A stretch of 64,000 bases of DNA from Runella sp. MFBS21 (GTDB lineage: Bacteria; Bacteroidota; Bacteroidia; Cytophagales; Spirosomataceae). This document shows, one piece after another, positions 16,001-25,800 of this stretch. The stretch covers positions 558,001 to 622,000 of the forward strand of contig NZ_JARNTW010000001.1 in assembly GCF_029433105.1 (NCBI RefSeq), given 5' to 3'. Each line of letters starts with the position of its first letter. Position 1 is the first letter of the stretch. A program made the translations under genes and the position numbers. Under the pieces are notes generated by a model that saw only the letters and a program-made list of their open reading frames with translations, searched no databases and had not been told where the DNA came from.

Positions 16001-16971
16001 TGCCCTACTGTTAGCACGATTTTGCCGATATGTTGGCTGCTTTGCATGAGTTTGTGAGCTTCGGCAGCCTCACCCAAATCAAAACTTCGGAAAAGAATAG
16101 GTTTGAACTGTTGGTTTTCTAATAAAGGCCAAATATGTTTTTCGACTTCTGCTGCCAAACTAGCCTTAAAATCAGCATCTGTTGGCGCTAAAGTACTCCC
16201 TGTGATCGTCAGGCGTTTGGTCATTACTTCCAAAATATTGAATTGTGACTGAGCACCTCCTAAGCTAGCCAAAAAACCTAAACGCCCGTCGGGCTTTAGG
16301 AGACGTAGGTTTTTGGGAGTATAATCTCCACCAATATAGTCCAAGATTACATCCATACCTTCTGGTTCTAAAACTTCCAAAAAATCTTGGGTTTTATAGT
16401 TGATGCATTTGATAGCTCCGAGTTGTTCGCAAAAGTGACATTTTTCATCAGTGCCAGCTGTCGCAAAGGGGCGTACACCAAACGCTTTTGCTAGCTGAAT
16501 CGCCGTAGTACCAATCCCACTTGTGCCACCATGCACCAAAAAATTCTCACCAGCTTGTAAGTGCATTCGCTGAAAAACATTCGACCATACCGTCATGAGA
16601 GTTTCGGGCAAGCAAGCCGCTTCTTCAAAGGAAAACGAATCAGGGATAGGGAAACAATGGCGGGCGTCGGCGGCAGCATAAGCGGCATAGCCTCCATTTT
16701 TAAGGAGCGCGCATACTTTGTCGCCTACTTTCCAGCGACCTACTTCTGAGCCTATCTCTACGACCACCCCTGCTACTTCCAGACCTAGGGGGGCAGAAGG
16801 TGCTTGCTTAGAAGTACCATATCGGCCTTGCCGCATCAGGATGTCGGCGCGATTGACACCACTGGCATAAACTTTGATGAGAACCTCGGAAGGATTGAAA
16901 AGGGGCTTTGCGGTCTCTATCAATTGTAAAACTTCAGGGTCGCCTGTTTGAGTAACGATGACTGCTTTCAT
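15997..16971 (-). CDS. NAD(P)H:quinone oxidoreductase, zinc-less MDR family (PIG3/Qor type)
   Basis: 324 residues. N-terminal GroES-like domain (PSEVLIKVYASGVNRADILMRQGRYG) and Rossmann domain with LVHGGTSGIGTTAIQLAKAFG. It lacks the zinc-binding Cys cluster of alcohol dehydrogenases and follows the PIG3 pattern. Likely a cytoplasmic NADPH-dependent reductase of quinones or enones. Divergent from the rhamnose genes across 296 bases. Confidence 0.88.
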   Translation of the reverse strand: MKAVIVTQTGDPEVLQLIETAKPLFNPSEVLIKVYASGVNRADILMRQGRYGTSKQAPSAPLGLEVAGVVVEIGSEVGRWKVGDKVCALLKNGGYAAYAAADARHCFPIPDSFSFEEAACLPETLMTVWSNVFQRMHLQAGENFLVHGGTSGIGTTAIQLAKAFGVRPFATAGTDEKCHFCEQLGAIKCINYKTQDFLEVLEPEGMDVILDYIGGDYTPKNLRLLKPDGRLGFLASLGGAQSQFNILEVMTKRLTITGSTLAPTDADFKASLAAEVEKHIWPLLENQQFKPILFRSFDLGEAAEAHKLMQSSQHIGKIVLTVGH

Positions 16972-17062
16972 GCTTTTGAAAAGAAAATAATGAATGAGTA
17001 GATAGGTAAAATGTAAGGATACAATTGAAATTTGGACGATGATGAGCGAGTGACTAAAATAG

Positions 17063-17081
17063 GATTAAAATTATTTTAATC
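17063..17081. promoter_or_regulatory. 19-bp perfect palindrome in the qor-rhamnose intergenic region
   Basis: GATTAAAAT-T-ATTTTAATC, 9+1+9, in the 296-base gap between divergent genes, about 90 bases upstream of the oxidoreductase start. It is AT-rich, so chance is possible, but the outer G-C pair extends it. Possible operator. Confidence 0.35.
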
Positions 17082-17185
17082 ATAACGAATCCCGAAAATA
17101 GCCTTCTATTGCGCTCAATTGGGCAAAGTCTTCAATAAAATTTTACAAATTACTCAAATCTAAAAAAATCCATGAAGGTACATGA

Positions 17186-17215
17186 CACCCATGCACGGGT
17201 GGTAATATACATTTG
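17186..17215 (+). promoter_or_regulatory. Likely rhamnose operon promoter with CACCC-N6-GGGTG repeat
   Basis: TACATTTG (17208-17215) is a full -7 match, but no TTG lies about 20 bases upstream. Instead an inverted repeat CACCC (17186-17190) / GGGTG (17197-17201) occupies the -33 area, which suggests an activator-dependent or repressed promoter. Confidence 0.45.
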
Positions 17216-17267
17216 TATTGTTGATTTATTCTAAACTTTTAAAAGACCTACCAAATTTCTATTATAT

Positions 17268-19400
17268 ATGTCAGCAACTACCTCGCAGTTTAAGTATGTA
17301 AGCTATTTATGGGATGAAGCTAAAGCTGCCGAATTGGCAGGGGATGAAGTAGCCCTTTTTATTTACCGTTCGAATATGCTCGGTGCAGACCTTCGCCTTA
17401 CCAACTACGGCGGTGGAAATACATCTGTAAAAATAACTGATAAAGATCCTCTTACTGGCAAAGAAACGGAGGTAATGTGGATTAAAGGCTCGGGAGGAGA
17501 TATAGGTACACTCAAAAAATCGGGTTGTGCGGCTTTGTACATGGACCGTTTGTTGAGCTTAGAAAATGTGTACCGTGGCGTAGAGTTTGAAGATGAAATG
17601 GTAGAATTGTTTAATCATTGTATTTTCGATTTAGCTTCCAAAGCCCCTTCTATTGATACTCCCTTACACGGATTTTTGCCCTTCAAACACATAGATCATC
17701 TTCACCCTGATGCGGCTATTGCGATTGCGGCAGCCAAAGACGGTAAAAAAATCACCGAAGAGCTTTTTGGGGGTGAAGTAGGATGGGTAGAGTGGCAGCG
17801 TCCTGGATTTGATTTGGGGCTTAAGCTAAGAGCTTGCCTAGAAGAAGCTGCTGCGAAAGGTATCAAGCTGCGCGGTATCATGCTAGGGTCACACGGTTTG
17901 TTTACGTGGGGGGATACTTCCTACGATAGCTATATCAATACCCTCGAAGTAATCGAAAAATGTGCTGAATATCTAGAAGCAAATTATGGTAAAACGCGCC
18001 CTGTATTTGGCGGTGCTAAAATCGAAAGCTTACCAGCCGAAGAGCGTTTAAAACAAGCCGCACAATTAGCCCCTGTTTTGCGTGGTTTTTGTTCGTCCTA
18101 TCGTACGATGGTAGGGCATTTTACCGACGATGCGCGGGTATTGGAGTTTATTAATTCCAACGACTTAGAAAAATTGGCACCTCTTGGTACTTCTTGTCCT
18201 GATCACTTCTTACGCACCAAAATCAGCCCATTAGTGTTGAGTTTGGCACCTGAGGAAGATTTGTCGGATGTGAAAGCTTTGAAAGAAAAACTCTTGCCAA
18301 GTTTTGTAGCATATCGCGAACTTTATACAGAATATTACGAAAACTGTAAGCATCCTAACTCGCCAGCCATGCGCGACCCTAACCCAGTGGTTATTTTGTA
18401 TCCTGGAGTGGGAATGTTTACTTTTTCTAAAGATAAAACGACGGCTCGTTTGGCATCCGAATATTACATCAACGCCGTCAATGTAATGAAAGGTGCTGAG
18501 GCGGTATCGGAATATACCTCATTGCCACGTCAGGAGGCTTTTAATATTGAGTATTGGTTGCTAGAAGAAGCAAAACTTCAACGGATGCCTAAGCCTAAGG
18601 CATTGTCGGGAAGAGTGGCTTTGATTACGGGAAGTGCAGGAGGGATTGGTAAAGCAATCGCCAAAAGATTTGTGGAAGAAGGGGCGGTAGTGATTTTGAA
18701 TGACATCAATGAAGAGCGTTTGGAAGGAGCGAAAGCGGAGTTTGTGGCAAAGTTTGGCAGAGATGCCGTCGCTACTACTTTATTGAACGTAACTGACGCT
18801 CCAAGTATCAAAGAGGCCATGAATGCTTCGGCCTTGGCTTTTGGGGGGGTAGATATCATTGTCAACAATGCCGGCATTAGTATCTCTAAGCCTATAGAAG
18901 ACCATACTCTTGAAGATTGGGACAGACTGTACGATATTTTGGTAAAAGGACAGTTTTTGGTAACTCAAGCGGGCGTGGAAGTAATGCGCAAGCAAGGGTT
19001 TGGTGGAGATGTGATTAATATTGTAAGTAAAAACGCGCTTGTCTCTGGTCCCAACAATGCGGGATATGGCTCGGCCAAAGCAGCTCAATTACACTTGAGT
19101 CGCTTGAATGCAGCCGAACTAGGCGCTGATAAAATTAGAGTAAATACCGTAAATCCTGATGCCGTAATCGCAGATTCTAATATCTGGGCTGGTGGATGGG
19201 CCGCAGGCCGTGCCAAAGCATACGGTATCACGATTGAAGAACTTCCTGCTTATTACGCTAAAAGGACATTGTTGAATGAGGCGATTTTGCCCGATGATAT
19301 TGCCAATGCGTGCTTTGCTTTTGTGGGAGGACTTCTCAGTAAATCTACCGGAAATGTACTCAATGTGGATGGCGGAGTAGCGATGGCTTTTGTTCGCTAA
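17268..19400 (+). CDS. rhaEW: Bifunctional rhamnulose-1-phosphate aldolase/L-lactaldehyde dehydrogenase
   Basis: 710 residues in two parts. Residues 1 to about 430 are a class II aldolase/adducin domain (NYGGGNTSVKI, HGFLPFKHIDHLHPDA, IMLGSHGLFTWGD with the zinc His residues). About 440-710 is a short-chain dehydrogenase: VALITGSAGGIGKAIAKRF, VNNAGIS, and the S/YxxxK site in IVSKNAL and YGSAKAAQ. This fusion cleaves rhamnulose-1-P to DHAP and L-lactaldehyde and oxidises the latter. The isomerase and kinase genes follow, which supports the role in rhamnose use. Two terminators separate it from them. Confidence 0.92.
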   Translation: MSATTSQFKYVSYLWDEAKAAELAGDEVALFIYRSNMLGADLRLTNYGGGNTSVKITDKDPLTGKETEVMWIKGSGGDIGTLKKSGCAALYMDRLLSLENVYRGVEFEDEMVELFNHCIFDLASKAPSIDTPLHGFLPFKHIDHLHPDAAIAIAAAKDGKKITEELFGGEVGWVEWQRPGFDLGLKLRACLEEAAAKGIKLRGIMLGSHGLFTWGDTSYDSYINTLEVIEKCAEYLEANYGKTRPVFGGAKIESLPAEERLKQAAQLAPVLRGFCSSYRTMVGHFTDDARVLEFINSNDLEKLAPLGTSCPDHFLRTKISPLVLSLAPEEDLSDVKALKEKLLPSFVAYRELYTEYYENCKHPNSPAMRDPNPVVILYPGVGMFTFSKDKTTARLASEYYINAVNVMKGAEAVSEYTSLPRQEAFNIEYWLLEEAKLQRMPKPKALSGRVALITGSAGGIGKAIAKRFVEEGAVVILNDINEERLEGAKAEFVAKFGRDAVATTLLNVTDAPSIKEAMNASALAFGGVDIIVNNAGISISKPIEDHTLEDWDRLYDILVKGQFLVTQAGVEVMRKQGFGGDVINIVSKNALVSGPNNAGYGSAKAAQLHLSRLNAAELGADKIRVNTVNPDAVIADSNIWAGGWAAGRAKAYGITIEELPAYYAKRTLLNEAILPDDIANACFAFVGGLLSKSTGNVLNVDGGVAMAFVR

Positions 19401-19408
19401 TAAACATC

Positions 19409-19435
19409 AATCTGTTGTTTCTTAAACAGATTTTT
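19409..19435 (+). terminator. First hairpin terminator after rhaEW
   Basis: AATCTGTT (19409-19416) pairs with AACAGATT (19425-19432), then TTT and, further on, TTTTTT. It begins 9 bases after the rhaEW stop. Confidence 0.7.
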
Positions 19436-19472
19436 AAGACTGTTTTTTCATCATAGGTTAGTTTAATACTTG

Positions 19473-19505
19473 AATCTAACGCCTGGCTTCAGGCGTTAGA
19501 TTTTT
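19473..19505 (+). terminator. Second hairpin terminator before rhaI
   Basis: AATCTAACGCCTG (19473-19485), loop GCTT, CAGGCGTTAGATT (19490-19502), then TTT. A GC-rich 13-bp perfect stem, 45 bases before the isomerase start. Confidence 0.85.
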
Positions 19506-19549
19506 CTGAAATACCTATTCATGAAATATGACTCTAAATCCGGAAAACC

Positions 19550-20824
19550 ATGCAACTCGAAAAATATAAGATACAACAACACAACGACGACTTACTGAAA
19601 ATCCACGAACGTCGTTTGAATTTTGCTGTTTCGGAAATTGAAAATGCCGAGCAAATCATCCAAAAATTGATTGATTTTCAGATTGCTATTCCTTCTTGGG
19701 CACTAGGTACAGGTGGTACGCGCTTTGGCCGCTTTTCGGGTGGAGGTGAGCCACGGGTGTTGGAAGAAAAAATCGAAGATGTAGGGCTTCTTAACGCTCT
19801 CAATCAGGCAAGTGGAGCGATTTCGCTGCATATTCCTTGGGATATTCCCAAAGATGCCAAGGCTATCAAGGCATTGGCGGCACAGCACGGACTCAAATTT
19901 GATGCCGTTAATTCTAATACTTTTCAAGATCAACCTGACCAAGCTCTGACGTATAAGTTTGGGTCGTTGCAAAATGTAGATAAGGCCGTACGCAAACAAG
20001 CTATCCAGCACAACATCGAGGTAATAAAGCACGGGATTGAATTGGGATCAGAGTCGCTCACCGTATGGCTTTCTGACGGTTCGTGCTTTCCGGGTCAATT
20101 GAACTTTCGCAAAGCTTTTCAAAATACATTAGAAAGTTTGGAAGAAATCTACGCGGCCTTACCCCACGACTGGAAGATGTTTGTGGAATATAAAGCCTTT
20201 GAACCAAACTTTTATTCAATGACCGTTGGTGATTGGGGGCAATCATTGCTTTTTGCTCAAAAATTAGGCCCTAAAGCCTATACTTTGGTGGATTTGGGAC
20301 ATCATTTGCCCAATGCCAATATTGAGCAGATTGTGGCGTTGCTGTTGATGGAAGAAAAGCTAGGTGGGTTTCACTTCAATGATTCCAAATACGGCGACGA
20401 CGACCTTACGGCGGGTGCTATGAAACCCTATCAATTGTTTTTGATATTCAATGAATTGGTAGAAGGAATGGATGCCCGTGGTATGAATCACGCCACTGAT
20501 TTGGGATGGATGATAGATGCGTCTCACAATGTCAAAGACCCGCTCGAAGATTTGCTCCAATCCGTTGAGGGTATTATGGTGGCTTATGCGCAGGCGCTGG
20601 CTGTTGATAGAAAATCATTGATAGAGGCTCAAGCTGTAAATGATGTGGTAAAAGCGCAGGAAATCCTCCAAAATGCTTTTCGTACTGATGTGCGGGCATT
20701 GGTAGCGGAGGCGCGTTTGAGAGCAGGAGGCGCGTTAAATCCCTTGTCTTTGTACCGTGGTTTGAAAGTTCGCGAAAATTTAATTGCGGAAAGAGGTCTT
20801 AAAACTGTTGCGACTGGATTATAG
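19550..20824 (+). CDS. rhaI: L-rhamnose isomerase (sugar isomerase, TIM barrel)
   Basis: 424 residues. Converts L-rhamnose to L-rhamnulose in the cytoplasm. The sequence is of the RhaI type (xylose-isomerase-like barrel): IPSWALGTGGTRFGRF, SLHIPWDIP, then metal and substrate residues in FVEYKAFEPNFYS, TLVDLGHH and GGFHFNDSKYGDDDL. It is distinct from the E. coli RhaA family. The kinase gene begins one base after its stop, so the pair is co-translated. Confidence 0.9.
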   Translation: MQLEKYKIQQHNDDLLKIHERRLNFAVSEIENAEQIIQKLIDFQIAIPSWALGTGGTRFGRFSGGGEPRVLEEKIEDVGLLNALNQASGAISLHIPWDIPKDAKAIKALAAQHGLKFDAVNSNTFQDQPDQALTYKFGSLQNVDKAVRKQAIQHNIEVIKHGIELGSESLTVWLSDGSCFPGQLNFRKAFQNTLESLEEIYAALPHDWKMFVEYKAFEPNFYSMTVGDWGQSLLFAQKLGPKAYTLVDLGHHLPNANIEQIVALLLMEEKLGGFHFNDSKYGDDDLTAGAMKPYQLFLIFNELVEGMDARGMNHATDLGWMIDASHNVKDPLEDLLQSVEGIMVAYAQALAVDRKSLIEAQAVNDVVKAQEILQNAFRTDVRALVAEARLRAGGALNPLSLYRGLKVRENLIAERGLKTVATGL

Positions 20825-20825
20825 T

Positions 20826-22220
20826 ATGAAAATACCCGTTTGTGCCGTATTGGATGTTGGCAAAACCAACAAAAAAATATTCCTGTTTGACGAAAATTAC
20901 CGAATCGTTTTAGAAAAAACAGAGCAATTTCCCGAAACTGTCGATGAAGATGGTGACCCCTGCGAGGATGTAGATTTGCTTACTCGCTGGGTCAAAGACT
21001 CAATAGCCCAAGTGCTACAACTATCCGAATACGACGTCAGAGCTATCAATTTCTCTACTTATGGGGCAAGTTTAGTGCATGTTGATAAAGACGGCAAAAC
21101 AGTAGCGCCCTTGTACAACTATCTAAAACCTTATCCTGATTCGCTCAAGAAGCAGTTTTATGATACTTACGGAGGAGAGCAGCACGTATCTCGTCAAACA
21201 GCGTCGCCTATCTTAGGGAGCCTCAATTCGGGGATGATATTGTATCGGTTGAAATATGAGCAACCTGAGGTTTTTCAACAAATAGCCTATTCTCTTCATT
21301 TACCCCAGTATGTTGGGTCTTTGATATCAGCAGTGTTTGCGTCTGATATCACAAGTATCGGCTGTCATACTCATTTATGGAATTTTGATACAAATAGTTA
21401 TCATGAGTGGGTCGAAAAAGAAGGTGTTTTAGACAAACTCGCCCCTATCGAAGAAGGTGATAAAGTTGTAATTCAGACAATCAGTAACCAAGAGTGTTTA
21501 GTAGGCATAGGTCTGCACGATAGCTCATCGGCATTGATTCCCTACTTGGTTAGTTTTTTGGAGCCTTTTGTCCTTATCTCTACCGGCACCTGGTGTATCA
21601 GTCTCAATCCTTTCAATCATACGCCTTTGACCAATGAAGAACTACAGTATGATTGCCTCTGCTATATGCAATACAACGGTAAGCCAGTGAAGGCGTCGCG
21701 GTTGTTTGCAGGCTATGAGCATGAGCAGCAGACCAAACGCCTAGCGGAGCATTTTGGAGTAGCCCTAGATTATTATAAAAGTGTGGCTTTCGATGCGGAG
21801 ATAATTGCTCAACTCAAAGCCGATAAAAAAACAGACGGAATTGATTTCGAGTCATTGTCAAAACCGCCCATGCCTACTACGATTTTTGGACAGCGCGATT
21901 TGGCAAGTTTTGCCTCTTATGAACGAGCCTATCACCAATTGATTTTGGATATAGTGGCGCAGCAGATTATTTCTACCGAGTTGGTTTTGGCAGGTTCTAC
22001 GGTTAAGCGGATATTTGTGGATGGAGGGTTTGGCAAAAATCCTATTTATATGAATTTATTGGCGGCGGCTTTTCCGACCATGGAAGTGTTTGCGGCATCC
22101 GTTGCACAAGCAACTTCGCTGGGAGCTGCCTTGAGTATTCATCGGCACTGGAATTCAAAATCTCTTCCACCTGATTTGATTGATCTACGGTTTTATAATA
22201 GTAAACTTTCGCTTCCTTAA
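20826..22220 (+). CDS. rhaK: Rhamnulokinase-like FGGY carbohydrate kinase
   Basis: 464 residues from the ATG at 20826, one base after the rhaI stop; an earlier GTG-type start inside rhaI is unlikely. The FGGY/actin-like fold is seen in AVLDVGKTNKKIFLFDE (phosphate 1), STGTWCISLNPF (phosphate 2) and VDGGFGKNPIYMNLLAAAFP (adenosine region). By context it phosphorylates rhamnulose; on sequence alone fuculose or xylulose cannot be excluded. A terminator follows. No rhamnose transporter or regulator is nearby. Confidence 0.88.
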   Translation: MKIPVCAVLDVGKTNKKIFLFDENYRIVLEKTEQFPETVDEDGDPCEDVDLLTRWVKDSIAQVLQLSEYDVRAINFSTYGASLVHVDKDGKTVAPLYNYLKPYPDSLKKQFYDTYGGEQHVSRQTASPILGSLNSGMILYRLKYEQPEVFQQIAYSLHLPQYVGSLISAVFASDITSIGCHTHLWNFDTNSYHEWVEKEGVLDKLAPIEEGDKVVIQTISNQECLVGIGLHDSSSALIPYLVSFLEPFVLISTGTWCISLNPFNHTPLTNEELQYDCLCYMQYNGKPVKASRLFAGYEHEQQTKRLAEHFGVALDYYKSVAFDAEIIAQLKADKKTDGIDFESLSKPPMPTTIFGQRDLASFASYERAYHQLILDIVAQQIISTELVLAGSTVKRIFVDGGFGKNPIYMNLLAAAFPTMEVFAASVAQATSLGAALSIHRHWNSKSLPPDLIDLRFYNSKLSLP

Positions 22221-22240
22221 AATCTTTTTAGGTTTCCACA

Positions 22241-22279
22241 AAAAAGGGCTTGGCTTTATTAAAGGCCAGCCCTTTTTTT
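22241..22279 (+). terminator. Intrinsic terminator after rhaK
   Basis: AAAAAGGGCT...GGCTTT pairs with AAAGGCC-AGCCCTTTTT with one bulge, ending in seven T (22273-22279). Confidence 0.9.
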
Positions 22280-22380
22280 ATTATTTTACAATAATGCTGG
22301 AAAGAATATAGCTTGGGCAATAAAGGAGAAAAATACGGTATGAAATAGGGGATTTTTCTCCTCGAAGCGGACTTATATGT

Positions 22381-22406
22381 TTTTTAGTTTTGCGAAAAAC
22401 TAAAAA
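22381..22406 (+). promoter_or_regulatory. Hairpin 8 bases upstream of a lipoprotein start
   Basis: TTTTTAGTTTT (22381-22391) pairs with AAAACTAAAAA (22396-22406) around GCGA. It overlaps a full -7 match TAGTTTTG (22385-22392), so it could simply be the promoter; if transcribed from upstream it would sit right before the ATG at 22415. Confidence 0.35.
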
Positions 22407-22414
22407 TATAGGTT

Positions 22415-22846
22415 ATGAAAAGAAATGTATTTCTCTTCTTTTTTATTATTATTGGCTTAGGGTCGTGTAAAGAAAAAATTCCGCCTTTGTCGGAGCGAAT
22501 TCAAGCCACTTGGATACTTGCCGAAGTAAAGGAGGGAGCGACCCTTGTGTATAGCAAAGGCGCGAATGCAAATATTCGTGCAGGCTATGCCAATTGGCGA
22601 TTGGTACTGAGTGGGCAATCGGTTGTTTATACCGAGTTTGATAACACCCGATTTAGTGGGCAGTACGAATTGCAAAACGATACCAAACTCATTCTTAAAA
22701 ATCTTACTCCTAAACCTTCGGCCACTGACGGTACGATGGAGTTTATGATTAGCGACGCTACTGATAAGCAAATGACGCTCAAAAGTGCTATCGCAAGCCT
22801 AAAAACAGGGAATAGTATTAATGAATACAAACTTATAAAAGAGTAA
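22415..22846 (+). CDS. Lipocalin-like lipoprotein
   Basis: 143 residues, lipoprotein signal with Cys 18 (FIIIGLGSCKEK). The rest reads like the lipocalin-like domains common in Bacteroidota lipoproteins: IQATWILAEV, WRLVLSGQSVVYTEFD, FSGQYELQNDTKLIL, MEFMISDATDKQMTL. Function unknown. The protease gene starts 14 bases after its stop, so they may be co-expressed. Confidence 0.72.
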   Translation: MKRNVFLFFFIIIGLGSCKEKIPPLSERIQATWILAEVKEGATLVYSKGANANIRAGYANWRLVLSGQSVVYTEFDNTRFSGQYELQNDTKLILKNLTPKPSATDGTMEFMISDATDKQMTLKSAIASLKTGNSINEYKLIKE

Positions 22847-22860
22847 AACTTTACCCTCAC

Positions 22861-25800
22861 ATGAAAAAACTTTTATGCTTTTTGATAGCATGTCTATGCG
22901 CTAGTGTCTATGCGCAAGTTCCCCAAGAAAAACCTTTGGCGTGCGGTACTACCGAAGTTCCTGACCATATACGAAAGCTAATGCTCAGTCTCAAAGGAGC
23001 AAGTACTCCTACTGCTCGCACTGCCAACGAACCCCTACGAGAAATGAAAGTATGGGTGGTGGTGGATTCTACCATTTATGGCTTCTACAAGGCTGATACC
23101 AATGCTATTAAAGCTCACATCTATTTTATTTACCAGCAAACAAATATCATTTTTAATAAACAGTTGGGGATTCACCTTAATGTAGTATCTATTGAGATTT
23201 TGAAGAAAAAAAACAGATATACTTTTGCTACTAGAGGTGTATCTAATGACTTTGGGCAGCTCTATAATTTCAGTGAAGATTATTCAAAGAGGCGCGACGT
23301 GGTAAGAGACCTCACAGTGATGTGGACGCGCTACACAGGAGAGCCTTATGGTGGGGTTGCATTTTTGGGTGGAGCGTATCAGCATGATACTGGCGACCAG
23401 CTGAGTCCCTATTTGATAGCACACGAAACAGGTCATAATCTCGGTTCGCCACATACACATGATTGCTCCTGGAGGGGTGGGCCTATTGATGCTTGCAATG
23501 ACATCGAAGGAGGAAACTGCTATACAGGTACCAAAACCTCTAATACAGGTACTGTAATGAGCTATTGCAGTAAATATGGCATTGAAGGACATAATGTATT
23601 TCATCCGCTTTGTGTAGAACTTATCAAAAAAGTAGCTAAGGATTCTTATGGGTTGATTCCGATGCAATCGGCTCCTTTTGCTGCACCTGCGTTGTTGTAT
23701 CCAACCAATGGCTCCGAAAGTACCACCAATCATTACTTTTCGTGGCGTACTACTACCCAAACTACTCACTATCAGGTACAAATATCCGATAAGGCCGATT
23801 TTGCGAATGTTCTCCTAGATACTACCACTCATGCCCCTTCATTTTGGGTAGGCAAAAAACTCGCCTTCAACACGCCACATTATTGGCGGGTACGTGCCCG
23901 AAATGAATCAGGAGCGGGGGCATGGTCGGCATCTTTTACTTTCAAAACGGCCTCTTCTATTTCGTTGACCAAACCTGTGGTGTATGAAGTTTATAACCTA
24001 AAAACACACGAAGATCAAATTATTGCTTTTTCTTCGATTGCTGATGCCGTAGAATACGAAGTGTCTTTTCATCGGGTAGGAAGCAATGAAAGTTTGACGG
24101 CGGCCAATACCTACAAAACTATCAAAACCACTAAAACAACTTTGAGGATAGGTGACATCTTGAGCCGACCTGCCGACTTAGGCAGCTATCGGTGGAGAGT
24201 AAGGGCTTTGAATGGGACGACGGTAGGAGAATGGAGTGACGATAACGATCGCTCTGTCTATTTCTACAATAAACTAAACCTCAATATCACTGCCAACCCT
24301 ACTTATAGTGTGCCTTTGGAATTTCCAATGTCATTGAATGTAGATTTCAATAGATTGGATAACTATCGAAGAATAACAGTGGACGTAGCGAAAGATGCTG
24401 ATTTTAAGAATATAGCCTTTACCAAACAGCTAGTGAATGATGATAGCAATCAGCCCGAAAATTTTTACGTAGGTGTGTTGCCGATTTCAGGTTTAGAAAG
24501 TGATACCAAATATTTTTATAGGGTCAAGGCCGTCTCAAGAATTGATAGTAGTACACAGAGCTCAGAATTTAAGACAGGCTTGGAGCAACGCTGGAAACTC
24601 TGGAACAGTACCACCAATTCGGTGTTACCTGCAAATGCTTATTTAAGAGGGGTTTATGTGGATAATGCCAATTCTCAATGGGTATATGGCATCGATGGAA
24701 TTTATGAAATAAAATCTGATGGAAGTGTCAACGCCTTCAATCAAGCTACATCCAACAAAATGCTGCCTAATTCTATCAACGACCTTACCAAAGATTCACG
24801 AGGAAGGGTGTGGGCAGCTACTAGAGATGGCTTGGCTTACTTTGAAAACAATCAATGGACTACCCTGAGAAATCGAGCGCCCTTTGGTCGAAATGTGGGA
24901 GGGTATATTTGGTACAATTCATTCAATAGAGTGGCTAGTGCTCCCAACAATGTGGTGTATGCCAATGCTAGCGATGTTTCTAAAATATTACGCTATGATG
25001 GCAATGAATGGAGTGATATTACGCCGCCTTCTACCTTATATGGTAGTTATCCGGCTATATTCAATACCGATAAAAATGGGAATTTATATATACTATCACC
25101 CGAAAAGAACAATAGAATTGGCGTCTATGAAAACGGAACTTGGAGCGAGATAACAATCCCCAATTTTACCAACAATCCCAATACTTATTATAGATTGTTT
25201 GATAATACGGGCCGAATATGGCTCGCTACATGGATTCCGTCCCAAAGCAATTATGATATTGCGGTCTTTACATCAAGAGCAGACATTAAGTTTTTGACCA
25301 ATCAAATCAGCTATGTAGAATCCTCGACGGGGGTTACGAAAACTGGTTTTTTGACGAGTTTTATGAATACCATATTAGTCGGTAAAAAATACACCTATTT
25401 TATGGGATACAATGGCTTTTTGGAGTATGATGGAGCAAGGTATGTTTATTACAATTACCCTACTATATCGGCTTATACAATGAGTGCGGTATATACTCCC
25501 CAAAACTTTTCGATTGACTCCGAAGATAGGCTCTATTACGTAGAAGCGGGCAATACCATCTATCGTTTTGAACGCAATAACTTCAATGGATTTTTACAAA
25601 AACAAGTGGGTACGGGCTGTAATCTTACTTTTAGAGTAGGTCTTGCCACTCCGCCCACCAACTCAATGGCGATGAAGTTTTATTTGTCGGATGCTAATGG
25701 TGCTAATTTCAAAGAAACTCCGGCTACTTATAAAGACGGCTACATTACTTTTTCAATTCCCAATGATGGCGCAGGAAAAGGGTATCGGGTAAAATATACT

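Noticed and set aside
24884-25153. Met-rich frame inside the metalloprotease gene
   Set aside because: Out-of-frame shadow of the propeller coding region.
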